The notes beneath the pieces were generated by a model. That model was not told where the DNA came from and searched no databases. It saw nothing but the letters and a program-made list of their open reading frames with translations. Of a DNA stretch of 9,847 nt, positions 1-6,102 are shown one piece after another; the first letter of the stretch is position 1; each line of letters begins with the position of its first letter. This stretch comes from DASZHJ01 sp035581425 (lineage in GTDB: Bacteria > Pseudomonadota > Alphaproteobacteria > ATCC43930 > CGMCC-115725). A program made the translations under genes and the position numbers. The stretch covers positions 1-9,847 of the forward strand of contig DATJVP010000035.1 of the NCBI GenBank assembly GCA_035581425.1. The letters run 5' to 3'.

Positions 1-320
1 TGCGCGGCATAGGCATAGGCGACCATGAGGCCGATGTCGTGCCCGACGACCCGCGCGCGGCGATGCCCGAGCGAGACAGCGAGCGCGTGAACGTCCTCGG
101 CCATGGTCTTCTTGTCATAGCCCTGCTCGGGCTTCGAGGAAGCGCCGAAGCCGCGGAGGTCCGGTGCGACGATACGATGTGTCCGCGCAAGCAGGGGGAT
201 CAGCGGGCGCCACATGTGGCTCGTCTGCGCATAGCCGTGGAGGAGCAACACCAGCTCCCCTTTCCCGGCCTCGAGATAGTGCAGCTTCGCGCCAGCGGTC
301 TCTGCGAATTTGCTTTCCAT
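1..320 (-). CDS. Alpha/beta hydrolase, epoxide hydrolase-like (partial, N-terminal 106 residues)
   Basis: Probable soluble hydrolase of the alpha/beta-hydrolase fold. The gene runs off the left edge, so only about the first third is visible. Residues 24-29 (VLLLHG) form the strand and oxyanion-hole HG motif, 52-58 (APDLRGF) is the usual DxxGxG region, and 93-97 (GHDIG) is the nucleophile elbow. An aspartate there (D95) instead of serine is typical of epoxide hydrolases and haloalkane/haloacetate dehalogenases, so an esterase is less likely. The acid and histidine of the triad would lie beyond the edge. The ATG at 320-318 is preceded by an AAAGGGGAG ribosome-binding site about 8 nt upstream. 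It lies 93 bp downstream of the XRE-cupin regulator on the same strand and may be co-transcribed with it. Substrate unknown. Confidence 0.85.
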   Translation of the reverse strand, partial: MESKFAETAGAKLHYLEAGKGELVLLLHGYAQTSHMWRPLIPLLARTHRIVAPDLRGFGASSKPEQGYDKKTMAEDVHALAVSLGHRRARVVGHDIGLMVAYAYAA

Positions 321-340
321 CCGCGCGCTCCCCTTTTCTT

Positions 341-366
341 GCTGGCCCCTGGCTCCAAGGGGCAGC
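341..366 (-). promoter_or_regulatory. Hairpin in the leader between the regulator and the hydrolase gene
   Basis: Arms GCTG-(G)-CCCCT (341-350) and AGGGGCAGC (358-366) give a 9-bp stem with one bulged base and a 7-nt loop. In the minus-strand transcript it lies about 20 nt before the hydrolase ATG. An A-rich stretch follows it, not a U-tract, so it is a poor intrinsic terminator. Its first arm in the transcript contains CCCCUU, which is also complementary to the AAGGGG of the ribosome-binding site (plus positions 330-335). A role in translation control or mRNA processing is possible but unproven. Confidence 0.35.
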
Positions 367-413
367 ATCAAGCTAAGGCAAGCGCGGCGCAAATCAATCG
401 CGGGCGGCGGCCG

Positions 414-980
414 CTAAAGGCGCGCGACCGCCACCGCGTAGACGCAGTCGAGCGCGCCGTCGTTGCGGAATTCTCGATCCTGCGGCGCGCCGAAGGCGAA
501 ACAGTCGCCGGCATCGAGACGCAGCGGGCTTCCGTCCTCGATCAGGCTCAGCGAGCCTTCCTGCACCCAGATCATCTGGCGAATGAAGGCATAAGAACTC
601 GCGGGAAAGACGACATGCGCGCCCGGCGGCATGCGCACCTGCGTCAACTCCAGAGGTGCGGCCTCCGCCGGCGAGAGCTGGCGGCGGACGTAGCCCGAGC
701 CCGGATCGGTCCAGATCGGCTGCTCTGCCGCGCGGCGCAAGCGCTCGCCCATGCCGTCGAGCCGGCCCAGCAGCATCGAGAGTGTGAGGCCGAACGCGCC
801 GGAAAGCCGGCCCAGCAGCGCCGCGGTCGGTCTCGCCTCATTGCGCTCGATGCGGCTGATCATCGCCTTGGAGACGCCGGAGCGCTGAGCAAGCTCCGCC
901 AGCGACCAGCCGCGGCGCTCCCGCTCCGTCTTGAGGCGCGCGGAGAGCCGTCCGGAAAAACTGTTGACTGTCTCAGACAT
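414..980 (-). CDS. XRE-family transcriptional regulator with C-terminal cupin domain
   Basis: A 188-residue cytoplasmic DNA-binding regulator. Residues 12-70 form an XRE/Cro-type helix-turn-helix, with the recognition region SGVSKAMISRIERNEARPT at 34-52. Residues about 107-187 form a single cupin barrel that presumably binds a small effector. The usual cupin metal-binding HxH pair is absent (only H122 in PPGAH), as is common in this regulator class, so the domain is probably a sensor and not an enzyme. The length is normal for XRE-cupin proteins. The ATG at 980-978 has no clear Shine-Dalgarno sequence, and a -10-like TATAGT ends 6 nt before it, so the mRNA may be leaderless. It is divergent from a GNAT acetyltransferase across 39 bp. 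This layout suggests it controls itself and that gene through the palindromes between them. The effector is unknown. Confidence 0.92.
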   Translation of the reverse strand: MSETVNSFSGRLSARLKTERERRGWSLAELAQRSGVSKAMISRIERNEARPTAALLGRLSGAFGLTLSMLLGRLDGMGERLRRAAEQPIWTDPGSGYVRRQLSPAEAAPLELTQVRMPPGAHVVFPASSYAFIRQMIWVQEGSLSLIEDGSPLRLDAGDCFAFGAPQDREFRNDGALDCVYAVAVARL

Positions 981-1014
981 TTATCCACTATAGTAGACGC
1001 TACAAGAAAGGCAA
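964..1014. promoter_or_regulatory. Shared divergent promoter and candidate operator (XRE-cupin / GNAT)
   Basis: Two overlapping perfect palindromes lie in the 39-bp gap: ACTATAGT (987-994) and GTAG-ACG-CTAC (993-1003). The first contains a TATAGT -10-like hexamer on both strands. Toward the regulator, TTGCCT (1014-1009), a 16-bp spacer and TATAGT (992-987) place the start at about its ATG. Toward the acetyltransferase, TTGACT (964-969) and TATAGT (989-994) are 19 bp apart, which is long, so this promoter is weaker or activator-dependent. Palindromes over the -10 elements fit repression by the adjacent XRE protein. This is inference from position; no binding site is known for this protein. Confidence 0.5.
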
Positions 1015-1019
1015 GTGGG

Positions 1020-1568
1020 ATGGGCAATTCTTCAGCCTCCGAAGGTTATTCCGTGCGCCGTCTCGACCCCTCGGGCGTCCGGGATGTGGCGTCGGAATTG
1101 GCGCAGGTGCTGGTCGACTGCGTCGAAGGCGGCGCCTCCGTCAGCTTCATGAGCGGACTCGATCTCGCGAAGGCGCGCGGGTTTTGGATCGAGGTCGCCG
1201 CCAAGTCCGAAAGCGACGGCCGCGCCGTCTTCGCGGCGATCCGCGAGCGCGACGGAAAGGTCGTGGGCACCGTGCAGATGATCCCCGCGGGCTTCGAGAA
1301 CCAGCCGCATCGCGGCGAGATCGCGAAAATGCTGGTGCTGCGCTCAGAGCGGCGCCGCGGGCTCGGCGGCGCGTTGATGCGTGCAGCGGAGGCCGCCGCA
1401 CATGAAGCCGGGAAGACGCTCCTCACGCTCGACACCGCGAGCGACGACGCTGAGCGACTCTATCGCTCGCTCGGCTGGATCGAGGTCGGACGCATTCCCG
1501 ACTACGCGCTACTGCCTGACGGAAGGCCCTGCCCGACGATCGTCTTCTACAAGATGCTCGCGGCGTGA
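1020..1568 (+). CDS. GNAT-family N-acetyltransferase
   Basis: A 182-residue protein predicted to move an acetyl group from acetyl-CoA to an amine on an unknown small molecule or protein. The GNAT core spans about residues 60-165. Residues 104-116 hold the acetyl-CoA pyrophosphate loop, MLVLRSERRRGLG, with the R/Q-x-x-G-x-G signature at 111-116. The C-terminal DDAERLYRSLGW (142-153) is the usual family segment, in which the tyrosine is often the general acid. The reading frame is open far upstream to position 39, but that stretch runs antisense to the XRE regulator. The ATG at 1020 is preferred because GAAAGG lies just upstream and the domain begins soon after it. It is divergent from the XRE-cupin gene and 71 bp before a substrate-binding-like gene. 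Acetylation as detoxification is a guess. Confidence 0.93.
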   Translation: MGNSSASEGYSVRRLDPSGVRDVASELAQVLVDCVEGGASVSFMSGLDLAKARGFWIEVAAKSESDGRAVFAAIRERDGKVVGTVQMIPAGFENQPHRGEIAKMLVLRSERRRGLGGALMRAAEAAAHEAGKTLLTLDTASDDAERLYRSLGWIEVGRIPDYALLPDGRPCPTIVFYKMLAA

Positions 1569-1639
1569 CCTCATTCGCGTTGCGTGCTAGGACCACGGTG
1601 ACGCGGCCGAGTTCATTTGCGGGGGAGCATCGACAGATC

Positions 1640-2365
1640 ATGTCGCCGGAGATCATCGCGGAATTGGCGCCGACGGGTGCGCTGCGCGCGGGCATCAACC
1701 TCTCGAATTTTCTCCTGGTGACGGGAAAGAGCGTCGCGGGCGATCCCGAAGGCGTGTCGCCGGACATGGCGCGCGAGGTCGCGCGACGGCTCGGCGTCTC
1801 CCTCAAATTGGTGCCCTTCAAGACGCCGGGCGAGCTCGCGGACGCTGCGACGCAGGGTGTCTGGGACATCGGCCTCATCGGCGCTGAGCCGCAGCGCGCG
1901 GAGCAGATCGCCTTCACCGCCGCCTATTGCGAGATCGAGGCCACATATCTCGTCCCCCAGGGCTCGCGGCTCAGCTCGATCGCCGAGGTCGATGCACCGG
2001 GCGTGCGCATCGCCGTCACGGGGCGCAGCGCCTACGGACTCTGGCTCGACCGCAACATCAAGCGCGCGGAGCTCGTGCGCACGGAAACGGTCGACGCCTC
2101 CTTCGAGAAGTTTGTGACGGCAAAGCTCGAGGCGCTCGCGGGATTGCGCCCGCGCCTCCTCGTGGACGTGACGAAGATCGCGGGTGCGCGTATCCTCGAA
2201 GGCAAGTTCATGTCGGTGCAGCAGGCGATCGGCACGCCGCGAAAAAACGCCGCGGCAGCGGCCTTTCTCCGCAGCTTCGTCGAGGAGGCCAAGGCCTCGG
2301 GCTTCGTCGCGAGCCTCATCGAGCGGCACAAGGTGCGTGGATTGAGCGTGGCGCCGGCGGCGTGA
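1640..2365 (+). CDS. Periplasmic-binding-protein-like (SBP_bac_3-type) protein without signal peptide
   Basis: A 241-residue protein resembling the family 3 solute-binding proteins of polar amino acid ABC transporters. Segment 14-60 (ALRAGINLSNF through PDMAREVARRLGVSLKLVPF) is the typical first lobe. DIGLIGAEPQRAEQIAFTAAY (76-96) is the usual ligand-contact region, and a second lobe follows from GVRIAVTGRSAYG (121-133). There is no signal peptide or lipobox from the ATG at 1640. An earlier in-frame GTG at 1565 overlaps the preceding stop as GTGA, but its 25 added residues are polar and not a signal sequence. ATG 1640 is chosen because it opens directly into the domain and follows GGGGGAGC. 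No ABC permease or ATPase lies nearby. It may act in the cytoplasm as a sensor or ligand carrier, or be exported in an unrecognised way. It is probably co-transcribed with the acetyltransferase. Confidence 0.85.
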   Translation: MSPEIIAELAPTGALRAGINLSNFLLVTGKSVAGDPEGVSPDMAREVARRLGVSLKLVPFKTPGELADAATQGVWDIGLIGAEPQRAEQIAFTAAYCEIEATYLVPQGSRLSSIAEVDAPGVRIAVTGRSAYGLWLDRNIKRAELVRTETVDASFEKFVTAKLEALAGLRPRLLVDVTKIAGARILEGKFMSVQQAIGTPRKNAAAAAFLRSFVEEAKASGFVASLIERHKVRGLSVAPAA

Positions 2366-2485
2366 TTGAAACCGCGACAATCTCACGCTGCCGCAGCAGA
2401 ATGGGCCTCGTCCCGAAATGAGCGGATCCGCCGAGCGCCGTCGCGCGGCTGCTTTGAGCCGCTTCTGGAAAGGGCCCGGTAGCAC

Positions 2486-2911
2486 ATGAAATTCGTCTGC
2501 GATGCCCCCGGAGGCAAGGCCTGGTTTCGGCTGGAGACGGAGGCCGAAGCCGCTTCTGAGTCGATCCGCATGCGCCATGCCGTCGAGAAGTACTTTCGTC
2601 AGGAGCGAGAGCGCGCCGCGCAGAGCTACCATCCGACGTCAAAGGTCTTTATCGAGCAGGATATCGGCTTGCGCGCCCATCTCGAGCGCAAGATGGCGCT
2701 GTTCTTGACGCTACGCGACGCGGACGGGACCGGCCTCGCAACGGCCATGCTTCCTCCCGGCGGCCACGACGACCTCGCGTACAAGATCGTGATCGTCGGC
2801 CCGGGCAATAGCGACCCCTACCCCGAGCAGGGCGAGGCGATCCGCGCGCTCGGCGGAAAATTCGCCATCGCCCTGGAACGCTCTCGCTGCTTTCCCTATC
2901 GCCGCGACTGA
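2486..2911 (+). CDS. Conserved-looking hypothetical protein, 141 residues
   Basis: I recognise no named domain. The protein is soluble in appearance, with no signal peptide or membrane segment. An N-terminal strand (MKFVCDAPGGKAWFRLETE) leads to a charged helix at about 20-47 (two EAA runs, then RQERERAAQ). A mixed second half carries GTGLATAMLPPGG (81-93) and IVIVGPGNSDPYPEQ (101-115). The only cysteines are C5 and C135. The ATG at 2486 has a good ribosome-binding site, GGAAAGGG, about 9 nt upstream, and codon use matches the neighbours, so the gene is probably real. It lies 120 bp after the substrate-binding-like gene on the same strand and may share its transcript. It converges on the HdeD-like gene with a 14-bp gap. 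Function unknown. Confidence 0.75.
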   Translation: MKFVCDAPGGKAWFRLETEAEAASESIRMRHAVEKYFRQERERAAQSYHPTSKVFIEQDIGLRAHLERKMALFLTLRDADGTGLATAMLPPGGHDDLAYKIVIVGPGNSDPYPEQGEAIRALGGKFAIALERSRCFPYRRD

Positions 2912-2925
2912 CGCGGTCGGCGAGG

Positions 2926-3507
2926 TTAGGCGGCCGGAGCTTTGCGCGCCTCGAGCGCCATCGCGATCAGGGACATTCCTCCGAAGACGAGGTCGATGCC
3001 CACGAGCAGGCCCAGCGCCCAGACCAGCGTGCCGGGAAAGCCGGAGATGACGATGCCTGCCAAGACGAGATCGATGATCCCGTTCATCAGCATCCATTCC
3101 CATTTCCCCGAGAGCTCGCGGCGGTGAGCGATCGAGAGGGCGATGATTGCGATCCCATCGAAGATGAAGAACGCGACGAGTACATAGGTCAGGGTGATGA
3201 GCCCTTGAAACGGGTTCCAGAGCAGCAGGGCGCCAGCCGCGATCGCCAGCAGCGAGGACAGCACGGCCCAGCCGAAGCCCGGGGCCTCGCGTGCCCTGAA
3301 AGTGAAAACCAGACCCGCGACGCCGGCAACCAGGAATAGCCAGCCCAGGAATATCGTGGTCACGAGGCCCGCGAGCGGCGGCACCACGATCGCACCAATT
3401 CCGAGCACGGTCAGTACGATGCCTTCCGCAAGGAACGCGCCCCAATGACGCCGCATCGCCTGCCTAAACGCCGTCGAGAAATCGACCGGCGACTGCATGG
3501 ATGACAT
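2926..3507 (-). CDS. HdeD-family (DUF308) multi-pass membrane protein
   Basis: A 193-residue inner-membrane protein of the HdeD/DUF308 type. About six hydrophobic segments are visible, at roughly 23-42, 47-69, 78-97, 101-125, 137-157 and 162-185, in two similar halves of three helices each. Glycine-rich repeats typical of the family include FLGWLFLVAGVAGLV (53-67) and LGLLVGIDLVFGGMSLI (165-181). E. coli HdeD is linked to acid resistance at high cell density, but many members are only known as stress-related or uncharacterised, so the exact role here is open. The ATG at 3507-3505 has a strong GGGAGGGAG site about 6 nt upstream. The gene is downstream of fhs on the same strand. A 168-bp gap rich in inverted repeats suggests its own regulation. 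Confidence 0.9.
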   Translation of the reverse strand: MSSMQSPVDFSTAFRQAMRRHWGAFLAEGIVLTVLGIGAIVVPPLAGLVTTIFLGWLFLVAGVAGLVFTFRAREAPGFGWAVLSSLLAIAAGALLLWNPFQGLITLTYVLVAFFIFDGIAIIALSIAHRRELSGKWEWMLMNGIIDLVLAGIVISGFPGTLVWALGLLVGIDLVFGGMSLIAMALEARKAPAA

Positions 3508-3544
3508 CTGGCTCCCTCCCGCGCAAAAGATGCCCGCATCGATA

Positions 3545-3574
3545 TTGAATTCGTTCGCTCCCGCCGGAATTCAA
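3545..3574. promoter_or_regulatory. Inverted repeat upstream of the HdeD-like gene
   Basis: A perfect 8-bp inverted repeat, TTGAATTC (3545-3552) and GAATTCAA (3567-3574), with a 14-bp GC-rich spacer. Each arm also contains the self-palindrome GAATTC. It lies 37 bp upstream of the HdeD-like start codon, in the promoter zone, so a dimeric regulator's operator is the simplest reading. A 5'-UTR hairpin is the alternative. I found no clear -35/-10 pair or sigma-EcfG-type element here. Confidence 0.4.
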
Positions 3575-3585
3575 CGTGGGCGAAC

Positions 3586-3619
3586 ATTCCCGGGAATCGT
3601 CATGTCCCCGACCATGACG
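3586..3619. promoter_or_regulatory. Two inverted repeats downstream of fhs: 12-bp palindrome and 7-bp hairpin
   Basis: ATTCCCGGGAAT (3586-3597) is a perfect 12-bp palindrome. Directly beside it, CGTCATG (3598-3604) and CATGACG (3613-3619) form a perfect 7-bp stem with an 8-nt loop. In the fhs transcript the stem-loop comes about 57 nt after the stop codon and is followed by AUUCCC, not a U-run. As a terminator it would therefore be weak or Rho-assisted. Both elements also lie upstream of the HdeD-like gene and could be regulatory sites for it. Confidence 0.35.
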
Positions 3620-3675
3620 ACGAGTGGGGGTAGAAGGCACGCGGAAGCTCTCCCGCGACGCCGCGCTCGAGCCCC

Positions 3676-5373
3676 CTAGAACAATCCCGTGATCCTTCCG
3701 GCGGCGTCGATGCCGATGTTGTTGGCGGCCGGCACTGAGGGGAGGCCGGGCATGGTCATGATGTCGCCGCAGATCGCGACGACGAAACCGGCGCCCGCGG
3801 ACAACCGAACCTCGCGCACCGGCACGACATGGCCCGAGGGTGCCGCCTTGAGTGCGGGATCGGTCGAGAAGCTGTATTGCGTCTTTGCGATGCAGACCGG
3901 CAAATTCCCGAATCCCTCGGACTGGAGTTCCTTGAAGCGGTTCCGCACGGCCTGGTCCGCCACGATCTCCGAAGCGCCGTAGATCTTCTGCGCGATTGTC
4001 TTCACCTTGTCCCAAAGCGGCATCTCGTCGGGATAGAGGAACTGGAATTTGCTCGCTCTCGTCTCCGTCATCCGCGCGACGGCGGTTGCGAGCTCGGCGG
4101 CGCCTTCGCCGCCGCGCGCCCAGTGGTCGGCGATGACGCACTGGACATCGATCTCGGCACAGAGCTCGCGGAGAGTCGCGGCCTCCGCTTCGGTATCGGC
4201 GCTGAACCGATTGACCGAGACGATCACGGGAAGGCCGAATTGGTCCCGCAGATTCCCGGCGTGCCGCTTCAGATTTGCGAAACCCTTCCTGAGCGCCGGA
4301 ACGTTCTCCGTCTTCAGGTCCTGTTTCTCGACGCCGCCGTGCATTTTGAGCGCGCGGATCGTCGCGACCAGCACGACCGCGTCCGGCCGCAATCCCGCCT
4401 TGCGGCATTTGATGTCGATGAATTTCTCTGCGCCGAGATCGGCGCCGAATCCAGCCTCGGTCACGACGTAGTCCGCGAGCTTCAGTGCGGTGCGCGTGGC
4501 GATGACGGAGTTGCAGCCATGCGCGATGTTGGCGAACGGGCCGCCATGGACGAAAGCGGGGTTGTTCTCTAGCGTCTGCACGAGATTGGGCGCGATCGCG
4601 TCCTTGAGCAGCGCCGCCATCGGACCGTCCGCCTTGAGCTGGGCCGCTCGCACGGGCTTCCGCGCGCGCGTCTGGGCCACGATGATTTCGCCCAGGCGTC
4701 GGCGCAGATCCGCGAGATCGCTTGCGAGGCAGAAGATCGCCATGACCTCCGAAGCGACGGTGATGTCGAATCCATCCTCGCGCGGGAAGCCGTTCGCGAC
4801 GCCGCCCAACGAGTTGACGATCGAGCGCAGCGCGCGGTCGTTCATGTCCATGCAGCGCCGCCAGGTGACGCGACGGGGATCGATGCCGAGCTCGTTCCCC
4901 CAATAGACGTGATTGTCTATGAGCGCCGCGAGCAGGTTGTTGGCGGTGCCGATTGCGTGAAAATCGCCGGTGAAGTGGAGATTGATGTCCTCCATGGGCA
5001 CGACCTGCGCATAGCCGCCGCCGGCCGCGCCGCCCTTCATCCCGAAGCACGGACCGAGGCTCGGCTCGCGCAGGCAGATCGCTGCCCGCTTGCCGATGTG
5101 GTTGAGCGCGTCGCCGAGCCCGACCGTCGTTGTGGTCTTGCCCTCGCCCGCCGGAGTGGGCGTGATAGCCGAGACCAGAATCAGCTTTCCGTCCGCCCGG
5201 CCCTCGAGCGTGCGGATGTAGTCCATCGAGACCTTCGCCTTATAAGGCCCATAGTTGAGGAGAGCCTCGGCGGGAATGCCGAGCTTCTCGCGTCCGACCT
5301 CGGCGATCGGCCGCATCCGCGCGGCCTGCGCGATTTCAATGTCGGATTTGGGTGCCTCGTGTTGGGTGCTCAT
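3676..5373 (-). CDS. fhs: Formate-tetrahydrofolate ligase (formyltetrahydrofolate synthetase)
   Basis: A cytoplasmic enzyme that joins formate to tetrahydrofolate using ATP, giving 10-formyl-THF for purine, formyl-Met and serine-cycle C1 metabolism. At 565 residues it matches the usual 555-560 length. The ATP-binding P-loop TPAGEGKTTTT is at 73-83, followed by the family signature REPSLGPCFGMKGGAAGGG (102-120). HFTGDFHAIGTANNLLAA (133-150) and HGGPFANIAHGCNS are also characteristic, as is GDIMTMPGLP near the C-terminus. No key motif is missing. The ATG at 5373-5371 has an AGGGGAGAG ribosome-binding site a few bases upstream. It is the second gene after 5-formyl-THF cyclo-ligase with a 24-bp gap, so the two are very likely one operon. 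In methylobacteria the same gene is called ftfL. Its presence fits methylotrophy but is not specific to it. Confidence 0.98.
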   Translation of the reverse strand: MSTQHEAPKSDIEIAQAARMRPIAEVGREKLGIPAEALLNYGPYKAKVSMDYIRTLEGRADGKLILVSAITPTPAGEGKTTTTVGLGDALNHIGKRAAICLREPSLGPCFGMKGGAAGGGYAQVVPMEDINLHFTGDFHAIGTANNLLAALIDNHVYWGNELGIDPRRVTWRRCMDMNDRALRSIVNSLGGVANGFPREDGFDITVASEVMAIFCLASDLADLRRRLGEIIVAQTRARKPVRAAQLKADGPMAALLKDAIAPNLVQTLENNPAFVHGGPFANIAHGCNSVIATRTALKLADYVVTEAGFGADLGAEKFIDIKCRKAGLRPDAVVLVATIRALKMHGGVEKQDLKTENVPALRKGFANLKRHAGNLRDQFGLPVIVSVNRFSADTEAEAATLRELCAEIDVQCVIADHWARGGEGAAELATAVARMTETRASKFQFLYPDEMPLWDKVKTIAQKIYGASEIVADQAVRNRFKELQSEGFGNLPVCIAKTQYSFSTDPALKAAPSGHVVPVREVRLSAGAGFVVAICGDIMTMPGLPSVPAANNIGIDAAGRITGLF

Positions 5374-5397
5374 TTCTCTCCCCTGATGATCGTCTGT

Positions 5398-5973
5398 CTA
5401 TAGGCGCCGCCGAACGACCCGCGTCTCGGTCACGATCAGGTCCATGGGCAGGTCGTGCGGTTGCGGATAAATCGTGGATAGGCAGGAAAACTCGTAGCCG
5501 ACGCCGATCGCGAGCGTCTCTTCGGGCAGCGTCGCCAAGGTCCGGTCATAATAGCCCGCCCCGTATCCGAGCCGATAGCAGCGCTCGTCGAAGCCGACCA
5601 ACGGGATGAGCAAGACCCGGGGTCGCATCCGCTCGCCATCGGCCGGCACCGGAATGTCCCAAATTCCGGAGACCATCGGTGCGTCCGGGATCCAGGCATG
5701 AAACTCTACGGGCGCCCTCTTCTCGACCACGACCGGCAACGAGAGGCGCGCGCCCGCTGCGCGGAGCCCTGCTGCGAATTCCCGGAGGTCGGGCTCGCCC
5801 CGGATCGGCCAGAAGAGCCCGAGCGAGGCGCCGCGCGGAACCAGATCTGCAAGCGCCGCCGTCATCGCCCGGTCTGCCGCCCTGCGAGCGGCCCCTCGGA
5901 GCGACTGGCGCGCGGCGATGAGCCGCCGCCGCTCCTGCCTCCGCCAGTCCCGTATTTCCGGCCAGCTTTCCAT
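5398..5973 (-). CDS. 5-formyltetrahydrofolate cyclo-ligase
   Basis: A cytoplasmic enzyme (MTHFS; YgfA/Fau in E. coli) that converts 5-formyl-THF to 5,10-methenyl-THF using ATP. It returns a storage and inhibitory folate to the C1 pool. The 191-residue length is normal. The diagnostic nucleotide- and folate-binding motif RLGYGAGYYDRTL is at 134-146. RGEPDL (58-63) and PHDLPMDLIVTE (172-183) are further conserved blocks, and the basic N-terminus (RRQERRRLIAARQSL) is typical. It leads the fhs operon. The ATG at 5973-5971 has no obvious Shine-Dalgarno sequence. A promoter-like pair upstream would give a leader of only about 8-10 nt. In many bacteria this gene follows the 6S RNA gene, but the 129-bp upstream gap is too short to hold one. 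Confidence 0.95.
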   Translation of the reverse strand: MESWPEIRDWRRQERRRLIAARQSLRGAARRAADRAMTAALADLVPRGASLGLFWPIRGEPDLREFAAGLRAAGARLSLPVVVEKRAPVEFHAWIPDAPMVSGIWDIPVPADGERMRPRVLLIPLVGFDERCYRLGYGAGYYDRTLATLPEETLAIGVGYEFSCLSTIYPQPHDLPMDLIVTETRVVRRRL

Positions 5974-5988
5974 AGTCAGTTGCGGCGA

Positions 5989-6017
5989 ATACTAAGCTGG
6001 CGAGCGTCGGCGGTCAC
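5989..6017 (-). promoter_or_regulatory. Candidate promoter of the cyclo-ligase/fhs operon
   Basis: On the minus strand, GTGACC (6017-6012), a 17-bp spacer and TAGTAT (5994-5989) resemble a housekeeping promoter. The predicted start near 5982 gives a leader of about 8-10 nt before the cyclo-ligase ATG. This fits the lack of a visible ribosome-binding site. Identified by eye. Confidence 0.4.
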
Positions 6018-6043
6018 GGCCGACCCGCACCGCGAGCGGCGCA

Positions 6044-6072
6044 TTGGAGGGGCGCGATATTGCGCGTAGCAT
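6044..6072 (+). promoter_or_regulatory. Candidate promoter of the exported hypothetical protein
   Basis: TTGGAG (6044-6049), a 17-bp spacer and TAGCAT (6067-6072) lie 30 bp before the ATG at 6103. The predicted start near 6079 gives a leader long enough to include the AAGGGAG ribosome-binding site. Match quality is moderate and was judged by eye. Confidence 0.35.
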
Positions 6073-6102
6073 TTGCCGGCATCGAACGAAGGGAGCGGTC
6101 GA

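Noticed and set aside
39..1019. Open plus-strand frame upstream of, and continuous with, the GNAT gene
   Set aside because: It runs antisense to the hydrolase and XRE-cupin genes, has arginine-rich low-complexity translation and no domain. It is a GC-rich shadow frame, and the GNAT gene starts at 1020.
2445..2462. GCGGCT/AGCCGC 6-bp hairpin before the 141-residue gene
   Set aside because: Short stem with no T-run on either side. It is too weak to call a terminator and of a kind expected by chance in GC-rich DNA.
1613..2632. 339-residue open frame antisense to the substrate-binding-like gene
   Set aside because: Composition is typical of a reverse-strand shadow (Arg, His, Asp-rich) with no domain, and the plus-strand gene has clear homology-type motifs.
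3464..5050. 528-residue open frame on the minus strand
   Set aside because: It is a shifted frame on the same strand as fhs, with arginine-rich translation and no motif. The fhs frame is complete and carries every family motif.
5974..6102. 6S RNA upstream of the cyclo-ligase, as seen in many bacteria
   Set aside because: The 129-bp gap is too short for a 6S RNA and is filled by divergent promoter elements.
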